Notes under the pieces: generated by a model
What the model was told of the DNA's origin: nothing
The model's database searches: none
What the model saw: only the letters and a program-made list of their open reading frames with translations
Assembly: GCA_011374625.1 (NCBI GenBank)
Contig: DRPN01000080.1
Coordinates: 1-37,774 of the forward strand
DNA from: Bacteroidota bacterium
GTDB lineage: Bacteria > Bacteroidota > Bacteroidia > Bacteroidales > VadinHA17
Direction of reading: 5' to 3'
Length of the DNA stretch: 37,774 nucleotides
Part shown: positions 8,983 through 20,020 of the stretch, piece after piece
Layout: every line of letters starts with the position of its first letter
Numbering within the stretch: the stretch's first letter is position 1
Program-made: the position numbers and the translations under genes

Positions 8983-10890
8983 ATGAGAACCATTATCAAT
9001 TTCTTTGAGGAGAGCGTCAGCAAATTCAGCTCTAATGTATTTTTATGGGAAAAAACCAAAGACAAATACGAAGGAGCTACCTATGCCGAAATCCATCACG
9101 AAGTATATCGTATGGCTGCCGGCCTGTTAAAGGAAGGTATTAAAAAGGGCGATCGCATCTCCTTGTTGTCAGATGCCAGAAATCTCTGGATGATAAGTGA
9201 ACTTGGGGTTTTATATACTGGTGCCATTAACGTTCCCATTTCGATCAAATTAACAACTGATGAAATTCGCTTCCGTCTCGATCATTCGGAGTCGCGTATG
9301 GTCATTGTTTCCAGGCAACAACTGCCTAAGGTCAGAGAGGTGGCTTCTTCCATCCCCACCCTGGAAAAGATCATTGTCCTGGACCGTATCGATGATATGA
9401 AAGACAATGAAGAGTTTGTGGGAGATATTCTGGCAAAAGGAGATGAACTGCTGGAAAAAGAACCCGAACTGCTGGAAAAAGCAAAAGAGGCTGTCGGCGA
9501 AGAGGATTATGCCAATATCAGCTACACCTCCGGCACCACCGCCGATCCCAAAGGCATTATCCTGATGCATAAGAACTATGTGGCTAATGTCAACCAAGCC
9601 TATAGTCTGATGGACATCCCTACCCATTGGATAAGCCTGCTTATCCTTCCATGGGATCATTCCTTTGCCCACACGGCAGGCTTGTACAGTTTCATGGGAA
9701 AAGGAGCCAGTATTGCCTCGGTAGCTATAGGGAAGACACCATTAGAAACTCTCAAAAATATTCCTGTCAATATCAAGGAAATTAAACCACATTTACTTTT
9801 CAGTGTGCCGGCTCTGGCCAAGAATTTCCGAAAAAACATAGAAAAAGGAATCGCCCAAAAGGGAAAAACCGCAGAAAAACTATTCCAACATGCCCTGAAA
9901 GTTGCCTACCGTTACAACAAGGAAGGGTACAACAAAGGGAAAGGATTTGCGAAACTCCAAAAGCCTTTGTTAAACCTGTATGATAAGATCCTGTTTTCCA
10001 AGGTCAGGGAAAATTTTGGCGGAAACCTGGAATTTTTTATCGGAGGCGGCGCTTTGCTGGATATTGAGCTGCAGCGTTTCTTCTACGCCTTGGGTATCCC
10101 GATGTACCAAGGGTACGGGTTGTCCGAAGCGGCACCTATTATCTCTGCCAATGCTCCACGTAAACATAAACTCGGCTCTTCCGGCACCATCGTCAATGAC
10201 CTTGAACTGAAGATCTTGGACGATGATGGAAATGAAATGCCCATAGGACAAAAAGGAGAAATCGTGGTGAAAGGAGACAACGTTATGGCCGGCTATTGGA
10301 AAAATGAAGAAGCTACCAAAGAAACCCTCAAAGACGGTTGGCTCCACACAGGAGATATGGGATACATAGATGAAGACGGCTTTCTGTATGTATTGGGTCG
10401 TTTCAAGAGCCTGCTGATTGCTGATGATGGTGAAAAATTCAGTCCGGAAGGTATTGAAGAAGCCTTCACTGAGCAGTCGCCTCTGATCGAACAAACCATG
10501 CTTTACAATAACCAGAATCCTTACACCGTAGCGTTACTCTACCCAAATGTTGAAGCATTGAAAAAACACCTGAAAGAAACGGGACTGGACCCGGCCGATG
10601 AGGAAGGGCAAACAGCAATCCTGAGAATAATCGGAAATGAACTGAAGGAATACCGTACCGGTGGGAAATATGCCGATATGTTCCCGCAACGCTGGATGCC
10701 CGCAGCTATCGGAATACTTGAAGAAGGATTCACGGAAAAAAATAAACTGCTTAACTCCACCATGAAAATGGTACGCGGTAAAATCACGGAACGATACCGG
10801 GAATTGCTGGATTATCTGTATACTCCTGAAGCCAAGGATATTACCAATCCCCGGAACAAGGTAGTCATAAAGAAACTACTGGAAGGATAA
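8983..10890 (+). CDS. AMP-dependent long-chain fatty acid-CoA synthetase
   Basis: AMP-binding motif ISYTSGTTADPKGIILMHKN, YQGYGLSEAAPIISAN, LHTGDMGYIDEDGFLYVLGRFKSLLIADDGEKFSPEGIEE. Confidence 0.93.
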   Translation: MRTIINFFEESVSKFSSNVFLWEKTKDKYEGATYAEIHHEVYRMAAGLLKEGIKKGDRISLLSDARNLWMISELGVLYTGAINVPISIKLTTDEIRFRLDHSESRMVIVSRQQLPKVREVASSIPTLEKIIVLDRIDDMKDNEEFVGDILAKGDELLEKEPELLEKAKEAVGEEDYANISYTSGTTADPKGIILMHKNYVANVNQAYSLMDIPTHWISLLILPWDHSFAHTAGLYSFMGKGASIASVAIGKTPLETLKNIPVNIKEIKPHLLFSVPALAKNFRKNIEKGIAQKGKTAEKLFQHALKVAYRYNKEGYNKGKGFAKLQKPLLNLYDKILFSKVRENFGGNLEFFIGGGALLDIELQRFFYALGIPMYQGYGLSEAAPIISANAPRKHKLGSSGTIVNDLELKILDDDGNEMPIGQKGEIVVKGDNVMAGYWKNEEATKETLKDGWLHTGDMGYIDEDGFLYVLGRFKSLLIADDGEKFSPEGIEEAFTEQSPLIEQTMLYNNQNPYTVALLYPNVEALKKHLKETGLDPADEEGQTAILRIIGNELKEYRTGGKYADMFPQRWMPAAIGILEEGFTEKNKLLNSTMKMVRGKITERYRELLDYLYTPEAKDITNPRNKVVIKKLLEG

Positions 10891-10955
10891 TTAAAGCCTG
10901 CCGCCTGTCCGAATAAAAGTTCTGGCCGGACAAGCAAAACTGTATAACTACCGTA

Positions 10956-11756
10956 TTATTTTCCTGTCAATGATTCTTTCGTAAACAGGTTGTCATCAAC
11001 AGGAACATTGAATTCGACCTTCGTAAACCTGATCTCCCCCTGACCTCCGGCAGGGCCTCTGTCAGAACCCCGTGCAGCCTGACGGGTCCCCCTTTTTCCT
11101 GCGCGGGCACCCTGCCCCGGTGTGCCTGACACACCCTCCATCCGGGTTTTGCGCACAAAAGGAATCATAACACCTTCCACATTTTTGTATTCGTCATAGC
11201 TTACCAGACGATTTAGGTCACGGCCGTTATAGTTCATGCGGGTGGACGATTTCAACAATAAATAATCATTTACATCAATAAAAAATCGGGTCACTACTCC
11301 TCTGCCGCGCGTATATTTTATTTCATACACCGGTTTGCCATCCATATCGTCTTTTCCTTCAAGCGTAAGGTTATCACGGATCTCTTTCCAGGACTCAAGT
11401 GGTCCACCCAGTTTTGACCGTTCCTTTATCATCTGAACAAGACGTGCCGGCATTTCCCGCACTTCACCCGAACGGGGTGAGATAAACCATCCTTGTGTTC
11501 CGTCAAAAACCTGTATCATTTTACGTCCCTGCATATCCGATTCATAACGGATTTTATCTCCTTTCGTCAGGATCGTAAAAGGCACTTCCATGGTGCCGCG
11601 CATAGTTACCCCCTTAATTCGGGTTGTTTTTACCGAAGACAAATGATCATATCCGGATGCTTTGGCATGGTTTGCCAGGACATCATCCAGCGACTGGCCC
11701 GAAAGGAAACCGAAGGAAGCCAGAATCATCAAAAAGAAAAAGCTTAATTGTTTCAT
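10956..11756 (-). CDS. LolA-like / outer-membrane-lipoprotein-sorting-type protein with Gly/Arg-rich insert
   Basis: Signal peptide MKQLSFFFLMILASFGFLSGQS; MRGTMEVPFTILTKGDKIRYESDMQGRKMIQVFDGTQGWFISPRSG resembles LolA-fold proteins; tract GTPGQGARAGKRGTRQAARGSDRGPAGGQG near the C-terminus. Confidence 0.65.
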   Translation of the reverse strand: MKQLSFFFLMILASFGFLSGQSLDDVLANHAKASGYDHLSSVKTTRIKGVTMRGTMEVPFTILTKGDKIRYESDMQGRKMIQVFDGTQGWFISPRSGEVREMPARLVQMIKERSKLGGPLESWKEIRDNLTLEGKDDMDGKPVYEIKYTRGRGVVTRFFIDVNDYLLLKSSTRMNYNGRDLNRLVSYDEYKNVEGVMIPFVRKTRMEGVSGTPGQGARAGKRGTRQAARGSDRGPAGGQGEIRFTKVEFNVPVDDNLFTKESLTGK

Positions 11757-11785
11757 AGCATTAAAATTAAAATTAAAAAAATCTC

Positions 11786-13012
11786 TTATTCATAACGCAG
11801 TGCTTCCATAGGGATCAGGTTGGCGGCCTTACGTGCCGGATACCACCCGAAGAAAACACCAACCAATGCGGAGAAGATAAAAGCCAGAAATATAGAATAC
11901 GAAGTCACGCTAACCGGCCATCCCAGTATGGATACAAACAGACGGGACGAGCCCACCCCCAGGATCACTCCCAGCAACCCTCCCAGGAAGCTGAGTAAAA
12001 TGGCTTCCAGCAGGAACTGTCTCAGAATATCTTTACTGCGGGCACCCACGGCCATACGCAGGCCGATTTCACGAGTACGTTCCGTTACGGATACCAGCAT
12101 AATATTCATGATGCCGATGCCGCCCACGAGAAGGGATATGGCAGCGATACTGGCCAGGAGTCCCACCATGGTATCCGAAGTAGAGGTCAGCATATCCAGG
12201 ATCTCCTGCTGGTTACGAATACGAAAAGGCACGTCCTCATCATTGCGGGCAATATGCTTGCGTTGCCGCAGCAGATTGTCTATCTCCTGCTGAGCCTGGT
12301 CCATCAGTTCCTCCGAAGCAGCAGAGACGTAGATCATCTGAATACGTGTGGTCTGTCCACGCAGACGGCGCTGTACGGTCTGGAAAGGAGCATAGATCAC
12401 ATCATCTTCATCGGTACCCATGCCCGACTGACCTTTGGCCTGCATCACCCCGATCACACGAAAAGGGATATTTCTGATACGCACCCGTTCTCCTACCGGG
12501 TCGGCCCCCTCGCCAAAAAGATTCTCCACAACGGTTTTCCCCAATACACACACCTTGATGCCCCGGGCAGCATCTTTATCCGTAAATAATGTTCCGGATT
12601 CAATCTTCAGATCACGTATCTCAAAATATTCCGGATAAATACCTGTGATCTGTGTATTCCAGTTGTTGGCACCGGCAATCACCTGGGCACTGGTACGGGC
12701 CACCGGACTCACATATTTTACCGAAGGACATTCATCCCGTATTGCCCAGGCATCATCAATCACAAGGCGTTGGCCTGTGCCTGCCCCTGACGACACCCCT
12801 CCACGAAAACTGGAGCCCGGAAAGACCATCAGTACGTTACTCCCCAGTCCGGCAATCTGTTGTTCGATACTTTTGCGTGATCCCTGACCGATAGCCAGCA
12901 TGGCAATCACAGAGGCCACGCCAATAATTATGCCCAGCATCGTCAGAAATGAACGCACCTTGTTTTTATTCAGGGAGCGGTAAGCAATGATAAATAAATT
13001 GATATAACTCAT
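11786..13012 (-). CDS. MacB-type ABC transporter permease
   Basis: N-terminal TM helix, MacB periplasmic core, C-terminal [45 protein letters not shown] FtsX-like domain; 4-nt overlap with the upstream ATPase gene. Confidence 0.93.
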   Translation of the reverse strand: MSYINLFIIAYRSLNKNKVRSFLTMLGIIIGVASVIAMLAIGQGSRKSIEQQIAGLGSNVLMVFPGSSFRGGVSSGAGTGQRLVIDDAWAIRDECPSVKYVSPVARTSAQVIAGANNWNTQITGIYPEYFEIRDLKIESGTLFTDKDAARGIKVCVLGKTVVENLFGEGADPVGERVRIRNIPFRVIGVMQAKGQSGMGTDEDDVIYAPFQTVQRRLRGQTTRIQMIYVSAASEELMDQAQQEIDNLLRQRKHIARNDEDVPFRIRNQQEILDMLTSTSDTMVGLLASIAAISLLVGGIGIMNIMLVSVTERTREIGLRMAVGARSKDILRQFLLEAILLSFLGGLLGVILGVGSSRLFVSILGWPVSVTSYSIFLAFIFSALVGVFFGWYPARKAANLIPMEALRYE

Positions 13013-13794
13013 GATTGTTCGTTTTCCTGGTAATCTTCATCTTCGTTATCTTCATCTTCCTCTTTTGGCAGCTTCTGCAATTCTTCCCATGCATTTTTCC
13101 GGTTTTGTACCATCACTTCCCGGTGTATTTTCCCATCCCGGAACATCACTTTTCGAACAGCGAACTGAGAGATATCCGGCTCGTGCGTCACCAAACAAAT
13201 AGTGATTCCTTCCTCATTCAGTTTCTGAAAAATGTCCATGATCTCAAAGCTGGCACGGGTATCAAGGTTTCCGGTAGGTTCATCCGCCAACATAATGACC
13301 GGGTTATTGACCAGAGCACGGGCAATGGCCACCCTTTGCTGTTGTCCTCCGGAGAGTTGACTGGGATAATGCATCATCCTGTCGGCCAGCCCCACCATCT
13401 CCATTACATGTCTGGACCGTTCAAGGCGTTCTTTTTTCTTGATCTCCCTGTTATAAAACAAAGGCAACTCAACATTTTCCAGGGCTGTGGTACGTGCCAG
13501 CAGATTATAGGTCTGGAACACAAATCCGATCTTGCGGTTTCGCAGATGGGCCAGAGCATCGCGGCTGAGCGTATTCACATCCACTCCATCCAGGAAATAC
13601 TTCCCCGAGGTGGGCAGGTCCAGACATCCCAGGATGTTCATGAATGTGGATTTTCCCGACCCGCTGGGCCCCATAATGGACACAAACTCTCCTGCATACA
13701 CATCCAGATCCACTCCACGGAGGGCATGTACCTTAACCTCTCCCATGTCATACACTTTCACCAGCGACCGCACTTTAATAATATTTTTATCCAT
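13009..13794 (-). CDS. MacB/LolD-type ABC transporter ATP-binding protein
   Basis: Walker [10 protein letters not shown], signature [15 protein letters not shown], Walker [14 protein letters not shown]; acidic C-terminal tail [17 protein letters not shown]. Confidence 0.96.
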   Translation of the reverse strand: MDKNIIKVRSLVKVYDMGEVKVHALRGVDLDVYAGEFVSIMGPSGSGKSTFMNILGCLDLPTSGKYFLDGVDVNTLSRDALAHLRNRKIGFVFQTYNLLARTTALENVELPLFYNREIKKKERLERSRHVMEMVGLADRMMHYPSQLSGGQQQRVAIARALVNNPVIMLADEPTGNLDTRASFEIMDIFQKLNEEGITICLVTHEPDISQFAVRKVMFRDGKIHREVMVQNRKNAWEELQKLPKEEDEDNEDEDYQENEQS

Positions 13795-13805
13795 AATATC
13801 CCTGT

Positions 13806-15167
13806 TTATCTTCTCCCTCTTCCGAACTTCGGCAGGAATGGACTGCGCTGCATCTCTGAGGAGGATTGTTTCTTATCCGATGACATACTATATCCGGTAA
13901 CCACTTCCATGCCTTCTTTCACTTCCCTGCCGGAAATCTCGGTATATCTGCCGTCAGACAGGCCGGTACGGACACGCACGGGGCGGAGGGTATTATTTTC
14001 AAGAACCCATATATTCCCAATGGGTACTTTCCGGGAAGCCTGCTTGCCGCCTGCAGTAGCACCCCCACCGTTCATAAAAGCTCCGGATTGTCCGCCTTTC
14101 TTTCGCATCTCCTGAAATTGTTTTATGCGCTGGTCTATCTGTGCATCGCTCATGCCCATCGATTTCATCCTCTGACGGATACGCTGCATTCTCTCATCCT
14201 GTTTCTTTTTAACCGAGTCCGGAAGATTCTCATTATAATGTTCCAGATAACTTTCCGGTGGATGGAAGGTCAGAGCTTTTACCGGCACACGCAGGACACT
14301 GTCCGCCTTGTTCACATAGATGGACAGGCTGGCTGTCATGCCGGGCATCAATTTCATTTCCGGGTTGGGCACATCAATAATCACGATATAGTTCACCACA
14401 TTGGAGATAACCACCGGCTGCAACCGTATCTGTCTGACCTTACCGTTAAAATTATCATCAGGATAGGCATCCACGGTAAATGACACCTCCTGCCCCACCT
14501 TCACCTGTCCTATATCTGCTTCGTCCACATTCGCTTCCACCTGCATCTTTGTCAGGTCGTTCACGATCTGAAACAAAGTGGGCGAATTAAAACTGGCTGC
14601 CACGGTCTGCCCCACTTCAACATTCCTGGAAATAACAATCCCATCGATCGGAGAAGTGATGGTGGCATACCCCAGGTTGGTCTTCAGCCTGTTGAGCTGT
14701 GCTTCGGCAGAATAAAGGTTTGCCTGGGCCATTTCGTATGCATCCAAGGCTTTCTCATAATCTATCCGGGCCATAACCTTTTGTTTATAAAGTTCACTGG
14801 TACGTTTGTAATTCCTTTCAGCCTGCCTCAATTGTATTCTCATACGCTGTACCGAGGCTTTGGCATCAAACACCTGGGCAGCCAGCGTGGTGGTATCCAG
14901 ACGGGCTATCACATCCCCTTTCCTGACTTTTGAGTTAAAATCCACGAAAATCTCATTGATTTTTCCCGACACCTGGGTTCCAACTTCTACCTCTGTCACC
15001 GCCTGCAGCGTCCCGGTAGCCGTCACCTCATTCCGGATATTCCCCCGGTCAATCTTTACCGTCTCCCAGGAAACGGAAGATGACCTGTCGGACTTACGGA
15101 ACCATAGAAAATATGCAACGGCACCCAGTGTGATCACCACCAGGCCAATAATTATTCCTTTTTTCAT
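13806..15167 (-). CDS. MacA/HlyD-type periplasmic adaptor subunit
   Basis: TM anchor, [33 protein letters not shown], coiled-coil, [24 protein letters not shown]; Met/Arg/Gly-rich insert [49 protein letters not shown]. Confidence 0.93.
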   Translation of the reverse strand: MKKGIIIGLVVITLGAVAYFLWFRKSDRSSSVSWETVKIDRGNIRNEVTATGTLQAVTEVEVGTQVSGKINEIFVDFNSKVRKGDVIARLDTTTLAAQVFDAKASVQRMRIQLRQAERNYKRTSELYKQKVMARIDYEKALDAYEMAQANLYSAEAQLNRLKTNLGYATITSPIDGIVISRNVEVGQTVAASFNSPTLFQIVNDLTKMQVEANVDEADIGQVKVGQEVSFTVDAYPDDNFNGKVRQIRLQPVVISNVVNYIVIIDVPNPEMKLMPGMTASLSIYVNKADSVLRVPVKALTFHPPESYLEHYNENLPDSVKKKQDERMQRIRQRMKSMGMSDAQIDQRIKQFQEMRKKGGQSGAFMNGGGATAGGKQASRKVPIGNIWVLENNTLRPVRVRTGLSDGRYTEISGREVKEGMEVVTGYSMSSDKKQSSSEMQRSPFLPKFGRGRR

Positions 15168-15193
15168 TTTTTAAAAATTTTACTTGAAAAATA

Positions 15194-16636
15194 TTAAAAA
15201 CGGATGGGTTTCCCCAAATAAAAATCAAGAATCTTCTTCTTGAAAATAAAATCATACTTATTTCTTATCAGAGTCACCTGTGCATTGGCATAATTGTTTT
15301 TTTCTATCAGATAATCCGTAGCGTTCAGGAGCCCAAGATTATATTTTTTTTCCACATCCAGATATGATTTCCGGGCCGACAGTAATTGTTCGTAAGCAGC
15401 GGCAAAACTTTTGGAAGCAACTATCAGGTCACTAAAAGCCTGCTCCACTTCTTTTCTCAGTTGTACTTTTACGTTTAATTCATTCAGGCGGGCCGTCTCA
15501 ATATTAATCATGGACCGTTTTATATTTGTTTTTACCTGTTTACTATTAAATAGGGGAATACTAAGAGATAACCGTACGGATTGTCCGAAGTTGTCCCATA
15601 CCTGATTCTGGAAAGGATACGGTCTGGATTCCACCAGGGCCTGCTGTTTGTCAGCCAGCACTTTTTCAGTCGGGTCCGAAGCCAGATATCCGATTTCCTG
15701 GGTTACGGTCGTATAACTACGGTCGTAAAGGGAGCGGGCGTTGGAATATCCCGAGCTGAGATTAGCTGATAAAGATAAACGCGGATACATGGCTCCACGG
15801 GATATTTCAAGATTTTTTTCTGCACTCATCACTTTCAGGGCAGCGCTTTGCACTTGTGGCTGCGTGTTCAATGCTTCCTGATAAATCTCGTCTGTTTTGA
15901 GTGTAAGAATCCGGGTGTCAAGGGAATCGGGCAATTGAGGCCTCACCACATCAAAACCGGCATTCACCGGGATCTCCATCAACTGCATCAGGTTCACCTT
16001 GGACATCCATAACTGGTTTTCAGCATTGACCTGCGCATAATGATCGATAGCCATTTGTGATTTCATCTGTAACAGATTGCTCTCCGGCAGCTCTCCCATC
16101 TCTACCAATTTTTCGGTTCTTTCCACCTGAGCTTTTGTCGAAGAAACTTTGTTGCGCGCATTCTCCAGTTGTTCATAGGCAAACAATACCTGTACATATC
16201 CCAACACGACATTCAACGTAACATTCTTTTTCAGGGTCTCCAGGTCCTTTTCACCGGCTTTCAGATCAATTTCATTTTGCTTGATCTTATTTTTTATCTG
16301 AAACCCGTTGAAAAGGGTCAGACTGGAATTCATGGAAAAACTATTGCTGGCAAAGTTATTGTTATTATACTGGTTGGTATAAGGGTCAATAGATCTCCCG
16401 AAGCTATATGACTGTGAGGCTGAAGCATTCAGGGTAGGGAGACGCTGAGCCCTGGACTGTTCATAATTTATCTGTGTCAGCCGGTTATTCAGCCGCTGCT
16501 GGTTCATCTGGATATTATTCTGTAAAGCAGTATCAATACATGCCTGAAGCGGCCACAGCCGCGTCTGCTGCGCTTGCGTCGTCCCTGTCAGAACAATCAA
16601 GACCATAAGCAAATAGAATCTGGAAATCTTCATCAT
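15194..16636 (-). CDS. TolC-family outer membrane efflux protein
   Basis: Signal peptide, LWPLQACIDTALQNNIQMNQQRLN, duplicated OEP helices, ATDYLIEKNNYANAQVTLIRNKYDFIFKKKILDFYLG. Confidence 0.92.
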   Translation of the reverse strand: MMKISRFYLLMVLIVLTGTTQAQQTRLWPLQACIDTALQNNIQMNQQRLNNRLTQINYEQSRAQRLPTLNASASQSYSFGRSIDPYTNQYNNNNFASNSFSMNSSLTLFNGFQIKNKIKQNEIDLKAGEKDLETLKKNVTLNVVLGYVQVLFAYEQLENARNKVSSTKAQVERTEKLVEMGELPESNLLQMKSQMAIDHYAQVNAENQLWMSKVNLMQLMEIPVNAGFDVVRPQLPDSLDTRILTLKTDEIYQEALNTQPQVQSAALKVMSAEKNLEISRGAMYPRLSLSANLSSGYSNARSLYDRSYTTVTQEIGYLASDPTEKVLADKQQALVESRPYPFQNQVWDNFGQSVRLSLSIPLFNSKQVKTNIKRSMINIETARLNELNVKVQLRKEVEQAFSDLIVASKSFAAAYEQLLSARKSYLDVEKKYNLGLLNATDYLIEKNNYANAQVTLIRNKYDFIFKKKILDFYLGKPIRF

Positions 16637-16699
16637 GAAATATTTTTTTTTAATTAACGCAATTTAGACAATCAAAAAAAGGCTTTTATTCTGTTTGGT

Positions 16700-17527
16700 T
16701 TATTTTTTTATGATCACCTGTACCCAGAATTTTGTCGGTTGTGTCATTCCCTGCAACATTTGTCGTCGTTGTTCCATTTCTGCAGAGGATACAGACCTGC
16801 CTCCCCGCATACCTCCTCTGCCACCCACATGAGGTACTCCTCCCATAGCACCTCCACCGGTACGCATCCCCGGTCTTTCTCCTCCGGAAGGGGCAGCCTC
16901 AATGGATCCGGTCTCTATCCCCAATGAGAAGGGATGATCCGTTATATTATAATGCAGGGAATCCAAAGGGATACGTACCACATAGGACCACATGTTCCTG
17001 TCAAAATAAGCAATGTGCCCTGCCAGGCCTTCCTGCCTGTTAGCCGGGATAACAGATTCCGATCCTTTTCCCGAAAAGCCTGTCACTTTCATCGCCCGTC
17101 CGGGATTCCCCCGATGTAACGGTGATACAGGCCTTGGTTTTGACGGGCGTATGGGAGCCGGTCTGTTCCCGGCAATTTTTTCCCGTTTTAACGGGTACTG
17201 AATACCCATTTTGTGCTTTTTATGGCCTGTTGTATCTATCCACAAGGTCATACCCGTCACCATGATTTTCGTCTGAAGTGACCGGTCACGCACCCGCAAA
17301 AAAACATACAGATTTGCCGTATCATGTTCAACACTGAATGTATAAATCCCTTTTTTATTCCCAACCAGCGAATCTGACAGGGGAAGAGTAGCCATCCGAA
17401 CCAGAGAACCCGGCATCTGCAAAGGTGGTGAGGTATATACAGGAAGTTTCTGGCATCCTTGTATCATTAATAAGATGATGATCAGAAACGAAAAAGTATA
17501 GAAGCTGTGTATACGATTTTTTTTCAC
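16700..17527 (-). CDS. Uncharacterised lipoprotein, CBM9/DOMON-like domain with Gly/Arg/Met-rich C-terminal tract
   Basis: Lipobox LLMIQGC; IYTFSVEHDTANLYVFLRVRDRSLQTKIMVTGMTLWIDTTG resembles CBM9-like beta-sandwich; tract GGERPGMRTGGGAMGGVPHVGGRGGMRGGR. Confidence 0.55.
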   Translation of the reverse strand: MKKNRIHSFYTFSFLIIILLMIQGCQKLPVYTSPPLQMPGSLVRMATLPLSDSLVGNKKGIYTFSVEHDTANLYVFLRVRDRSLQTKIMVTGMTLWIDTTGHKKHKMGIQYPLKREKIAGNRPAPIRPSKPRPVSPLHRGNPGRAMKVTGFSGKGSESVIPANRQEGLAGHIAYFDRNMWSYVVRIPLDSLHYNITDHPFSLGIETGSIEAAPSGGERPGMRTGGGAMGGVPHVGGRGGMRGGRSVSSAEMEQRRQMLQGMTQPTKFWVQVIIKK

Positions 17528-17720
17528 GTTAAAATTATTTATGGTTATTTTGACAATTCCGATTAATATTTTATTCCATTAGAAGACAATTTTCCGTATC
17601 TTAATCCGGAGAAAAGCCGTTTGGAGGGAAAAAACTTATTTCCTGTCAAAACGTCAAAAACGAATCATGGAACGGATTTTGTCATGCTCTTATTATTACT
17701 AATAAATTTATTTGAAAAGG

Positions 17721-19967
17721 ATGAATACGCCGCAAGAGATCAATCAAAGATACAGGAAAATCAACAAACTGGTTGCCAGACAACGTCTAAAAAAAGCACT
17801 GGAAGAATTGAAAGGAATATTACTGGATTCCCAGTTGGGAGAATTAATCACCACACTGGAGAATCTGAATATCACGTATGAGAGTATGTTAAAATATACG
17901 ATGGAAGGAATCGACGATCCGGAAAGGATGAAGATATATAACCACCTGAGACGATCCATCCTTCAACTGAATAACCGTGCTCGCGAAAAGATTCTGGAAA
18001 AAGATACCACACGCCAGACCTCCGTTCTGAAACACGATTTCAGGATGCGGCAGCGTCTGAGCGGCAATGAGTATGTCAACACACTGGATGACCTTTATTT
18101 CGCCCATGATATCAGGGAATTACTGCAAAAGGATTATGGTCTCAACAGCCCTCTCCCAAGCGAGTACAGAAAACATCATGAGACCATCCGGAATATATTC
18201 AATTACCTATGGCTCACGGATGAATATACCGAAGCTACCCACGAACTGGTCAACATCACCCTCGACCACAGGAAATTTCCCTGGCACGAACGGGCTTTGT
18301 TTGTCAGTGCCATCACCCTTTCCCTCCTGAGATATTTTGATCAGACCAAATTTATCTTGCTGCACCGCTATTTTCTGGATTCGGAACCGGAGGTACGGGA
18401 ACGCAGCCTGACAGGCATGATACTGGCTTTCTATCAATTTGATGATATCCTCCCCGTTTATCCCGAACTGGAAGAGATCCTGGCCGGTCTTGGGGAACAA
18501 CATAATATTGAAAAAGACATCGAAGCCATCACCTTACAGATCATCCGCTCGAAAGAAACGGAACAGATCACCAAAAAGCTGAAAGAGGAAATCATTCCTG
18601 AGATCACCAAACTGGGACCCAACCTGCAGGAAAAGCTGAAACTGGATGAGCTAATCCCGGAAGATTTTCTGGAAGATAAGAACCCGGACTGGTCGAAGGT
18701 ATTCAAAGGCTCGGAAAGTCTTTACGAAAAAATGGAAGAGTTCTCAAAACTGCAAATGGAAGGAGCCGATGTGTTCATGTCGGCTTTTGCCCACCTGAAA
18801 AACTTCAGTTTTTTCGAAGAGCTCATGAACTGGTTTAAGCCTTTCTTCCCGGATAATCCGGTAATTGACGAGTCTCTTGCGGGAGAAGAGCATGAATTTG
18901 ACAAAAATACTTTCGTCGAAGGACTGTTTCAAACTCCATTTATTTGTAACTCTGACAAATATTCTTTCTGCATGAACCTGCGTATCATGCCGGCTGCCCA
19001 AAAACAAATCATTGTCAACCTGTTTAATGCCGAATTGGAAGGAATGAAGGAAATGACCCAAGAAGACAGTATGCTAAAACCTGACCAGAAAACAAAGGTC
19101 ATTTACACTCAGTATATCCAGGACCTTTACCGTTTCTTTAAATTATATCCATTCCGTCATGAGTTTGACGATCTGTTCAGCCGTCCCCTGGACCTGTACA
19201 ACAGCCGTTTTTTCGAGAAGCTTGTACATGGAAGCACTGTTAAGGAAACCATCGGAGCCTACTTTTTTGAACACGACCGTTATGAAGAAGCATTGGATAT
19301 TTTCCGGCAATTGCAAAATGAACAGAATCCTCCCTCATACGAACTGACGGAAAAAATGGGATATGCCTGCCAGAAACTTCGGCGTTTTGAAGATGCCCTG
19401 GAATATTACAAACAGGCTGAACTTTTTGACAAAAACAAAAAATGGCTTATCAAAAAAATCGCATATTGTTACCGGGCTTTGAAAAAACCAGAAGAAGCCC
19501 TTAAGTACTATCGTCAAGCCGAAAAGAACGATCCTGAAAACATGTATATCCAAGCTTCCATAGGTCATTGTTACCTGGATATGGAAAAATTTAACCAAGC
19601 GTTAAAACACTATTTTAAGGTGGAATACCATCAACCTGACTCCGTAAAGATTTGGCGACCTATCGCCTGGTGTTATTTTGCTCTTGGCAAGTTGGACGAA
19701 GCCCGGAAGTATTACGGGAAAATCCTTGAAAAAGAGCCTACCCGACATGATTATCTGAATGCAGGTCACGTGGAATGGGCTCTGAATAACCGGACGGAAG
19801 CTATACGGCTATACGAAGCTTCCATCCGGCGAGGGTTTGTATCATTCCGCAATTTCCTGACCTCTTTCGAAGCAGACAAACCATGGTTGCTGAAAAACGG
19901 CATCGACCCCGATGAGATCCCTCTGTTGCTCGATTATCTGGATTACAGGACGGGGAAAAAGGGTTAA
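17721..19967 (+). CDS. Large cytoplasmic tetratricopeptide-repeat protein of unknown function
   Basis: ATG at 17721 preceded by AAAAGG (17712 is a TTG). C-terminal TPRs: YEEALDIFRQLQ, FEDALEYYKQAELFDKNKKWLIKKIAYCYRALKKPEEALKYYRQAEKNDPENMYIQASIGHCYLDMEKFNQALKHYFKVEY. No signal peptide. Confidence 0.85.
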   Translation: MNTPQEINQRYRKINKLVARQRLKKALEELKGILLDSQLGELITTLENLNITYESMLKYTMEGIDDPERMKIYNHLRRSILQLNNRAREKILEKDTTRQTSVLKHDFRMRQRLSGNEYVNTLDDLYFAHDIRELLQKDYGLNSPLPSEYRKHHETIRNIFNYLWLTDEYTEATHELVNITLDHRKFPWHERALFVSAITLSLLRYFDQTKFILLHRYFLDSEPEVRERSLTGMILAFYQFDDILPVYPELEEILAGLGEQHNIEKDIEAITLQIIRSKETEQITKKLKEEIIPEITKLGPNLQEKLKLDELIPEDFLEDKNPDWSKVFKGSESLYEKMEEFSKLQMEGADVFMSAFAHLKNFSFFEELMNWFKPFFPDNPVIDESLAGEEHEFDKNTFVEGLFQTPFICNSDKYSFCMNLRIMPAAQKQIIVNLFNAELEGMKEMTQEDSMLKPDQKTKVIYTQYIQDLYRFFKLYPFRHEFDDLFSRPLDLYNSRFFEKLVHGSTVKETIGAYFFEHDRYEEALDIFRQLQNEQNPPSYELTEKMGYACQKLRRFEDALEYYKQAELFDKNKKWLIKKIAYCYRALKKPEEALKYYRQAEKNDPENMYIQASIGHCYLDMEKFNQALKHYFKVEYHQPDSVKIWRPIAWCYFALGKLDEARKYYGKILEKEPTRHDYLNAGHVEWALNNRTEAIRLYEASIRRGFVSFRNFLTSFEADKPWLLKNGIDPDEIPLLLDYLDYRTGKKG

Positions 19968-19970
19968 TAG

Positions 19971-19991
19971 TTTAGAGATTAGAGTTTAGAG
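19971..19991. repeat. Heptamer tandem repeat TTTAGAG-ATTAGAG-TTTAGAG
   Basis: Three consecutive 7-mers immediately downstream of the TPR gene stop codon. Confidence 0.7.
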
Positions 19992-19995
19992 CTAT

Positions 19996-20020
19996 CTACG
20001 TAGGGAGATACGTAGTTGTA
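19996..20020 (+). terminator. Possible weak intrinsic terminator: CTACGTA-GGGAGA-TACGTAG followed by T-rich sequence
   Basis: Perfect 7-bp stem with 6-nt loop (19996-20015), then TTGTATTTTTGTT. The stem is AT-rich and therefore weak. Confidence 0.4.

Noticed and set aside
13015-14115. 366-aa plus-strand ORF opposite the MacA/MacB genes
   Set aside because: Entirely antisense to strongly supported genes. The His/Ile/Phe-rich composition is typical of a shadow frame.
17552-17591. GACAATT repeated 33 bp apart upstream of the efflux operon
   Set aside because: Only a 7-mer in AT-rich DNA; plausible by chance and not clearly placed relative to a promoter.
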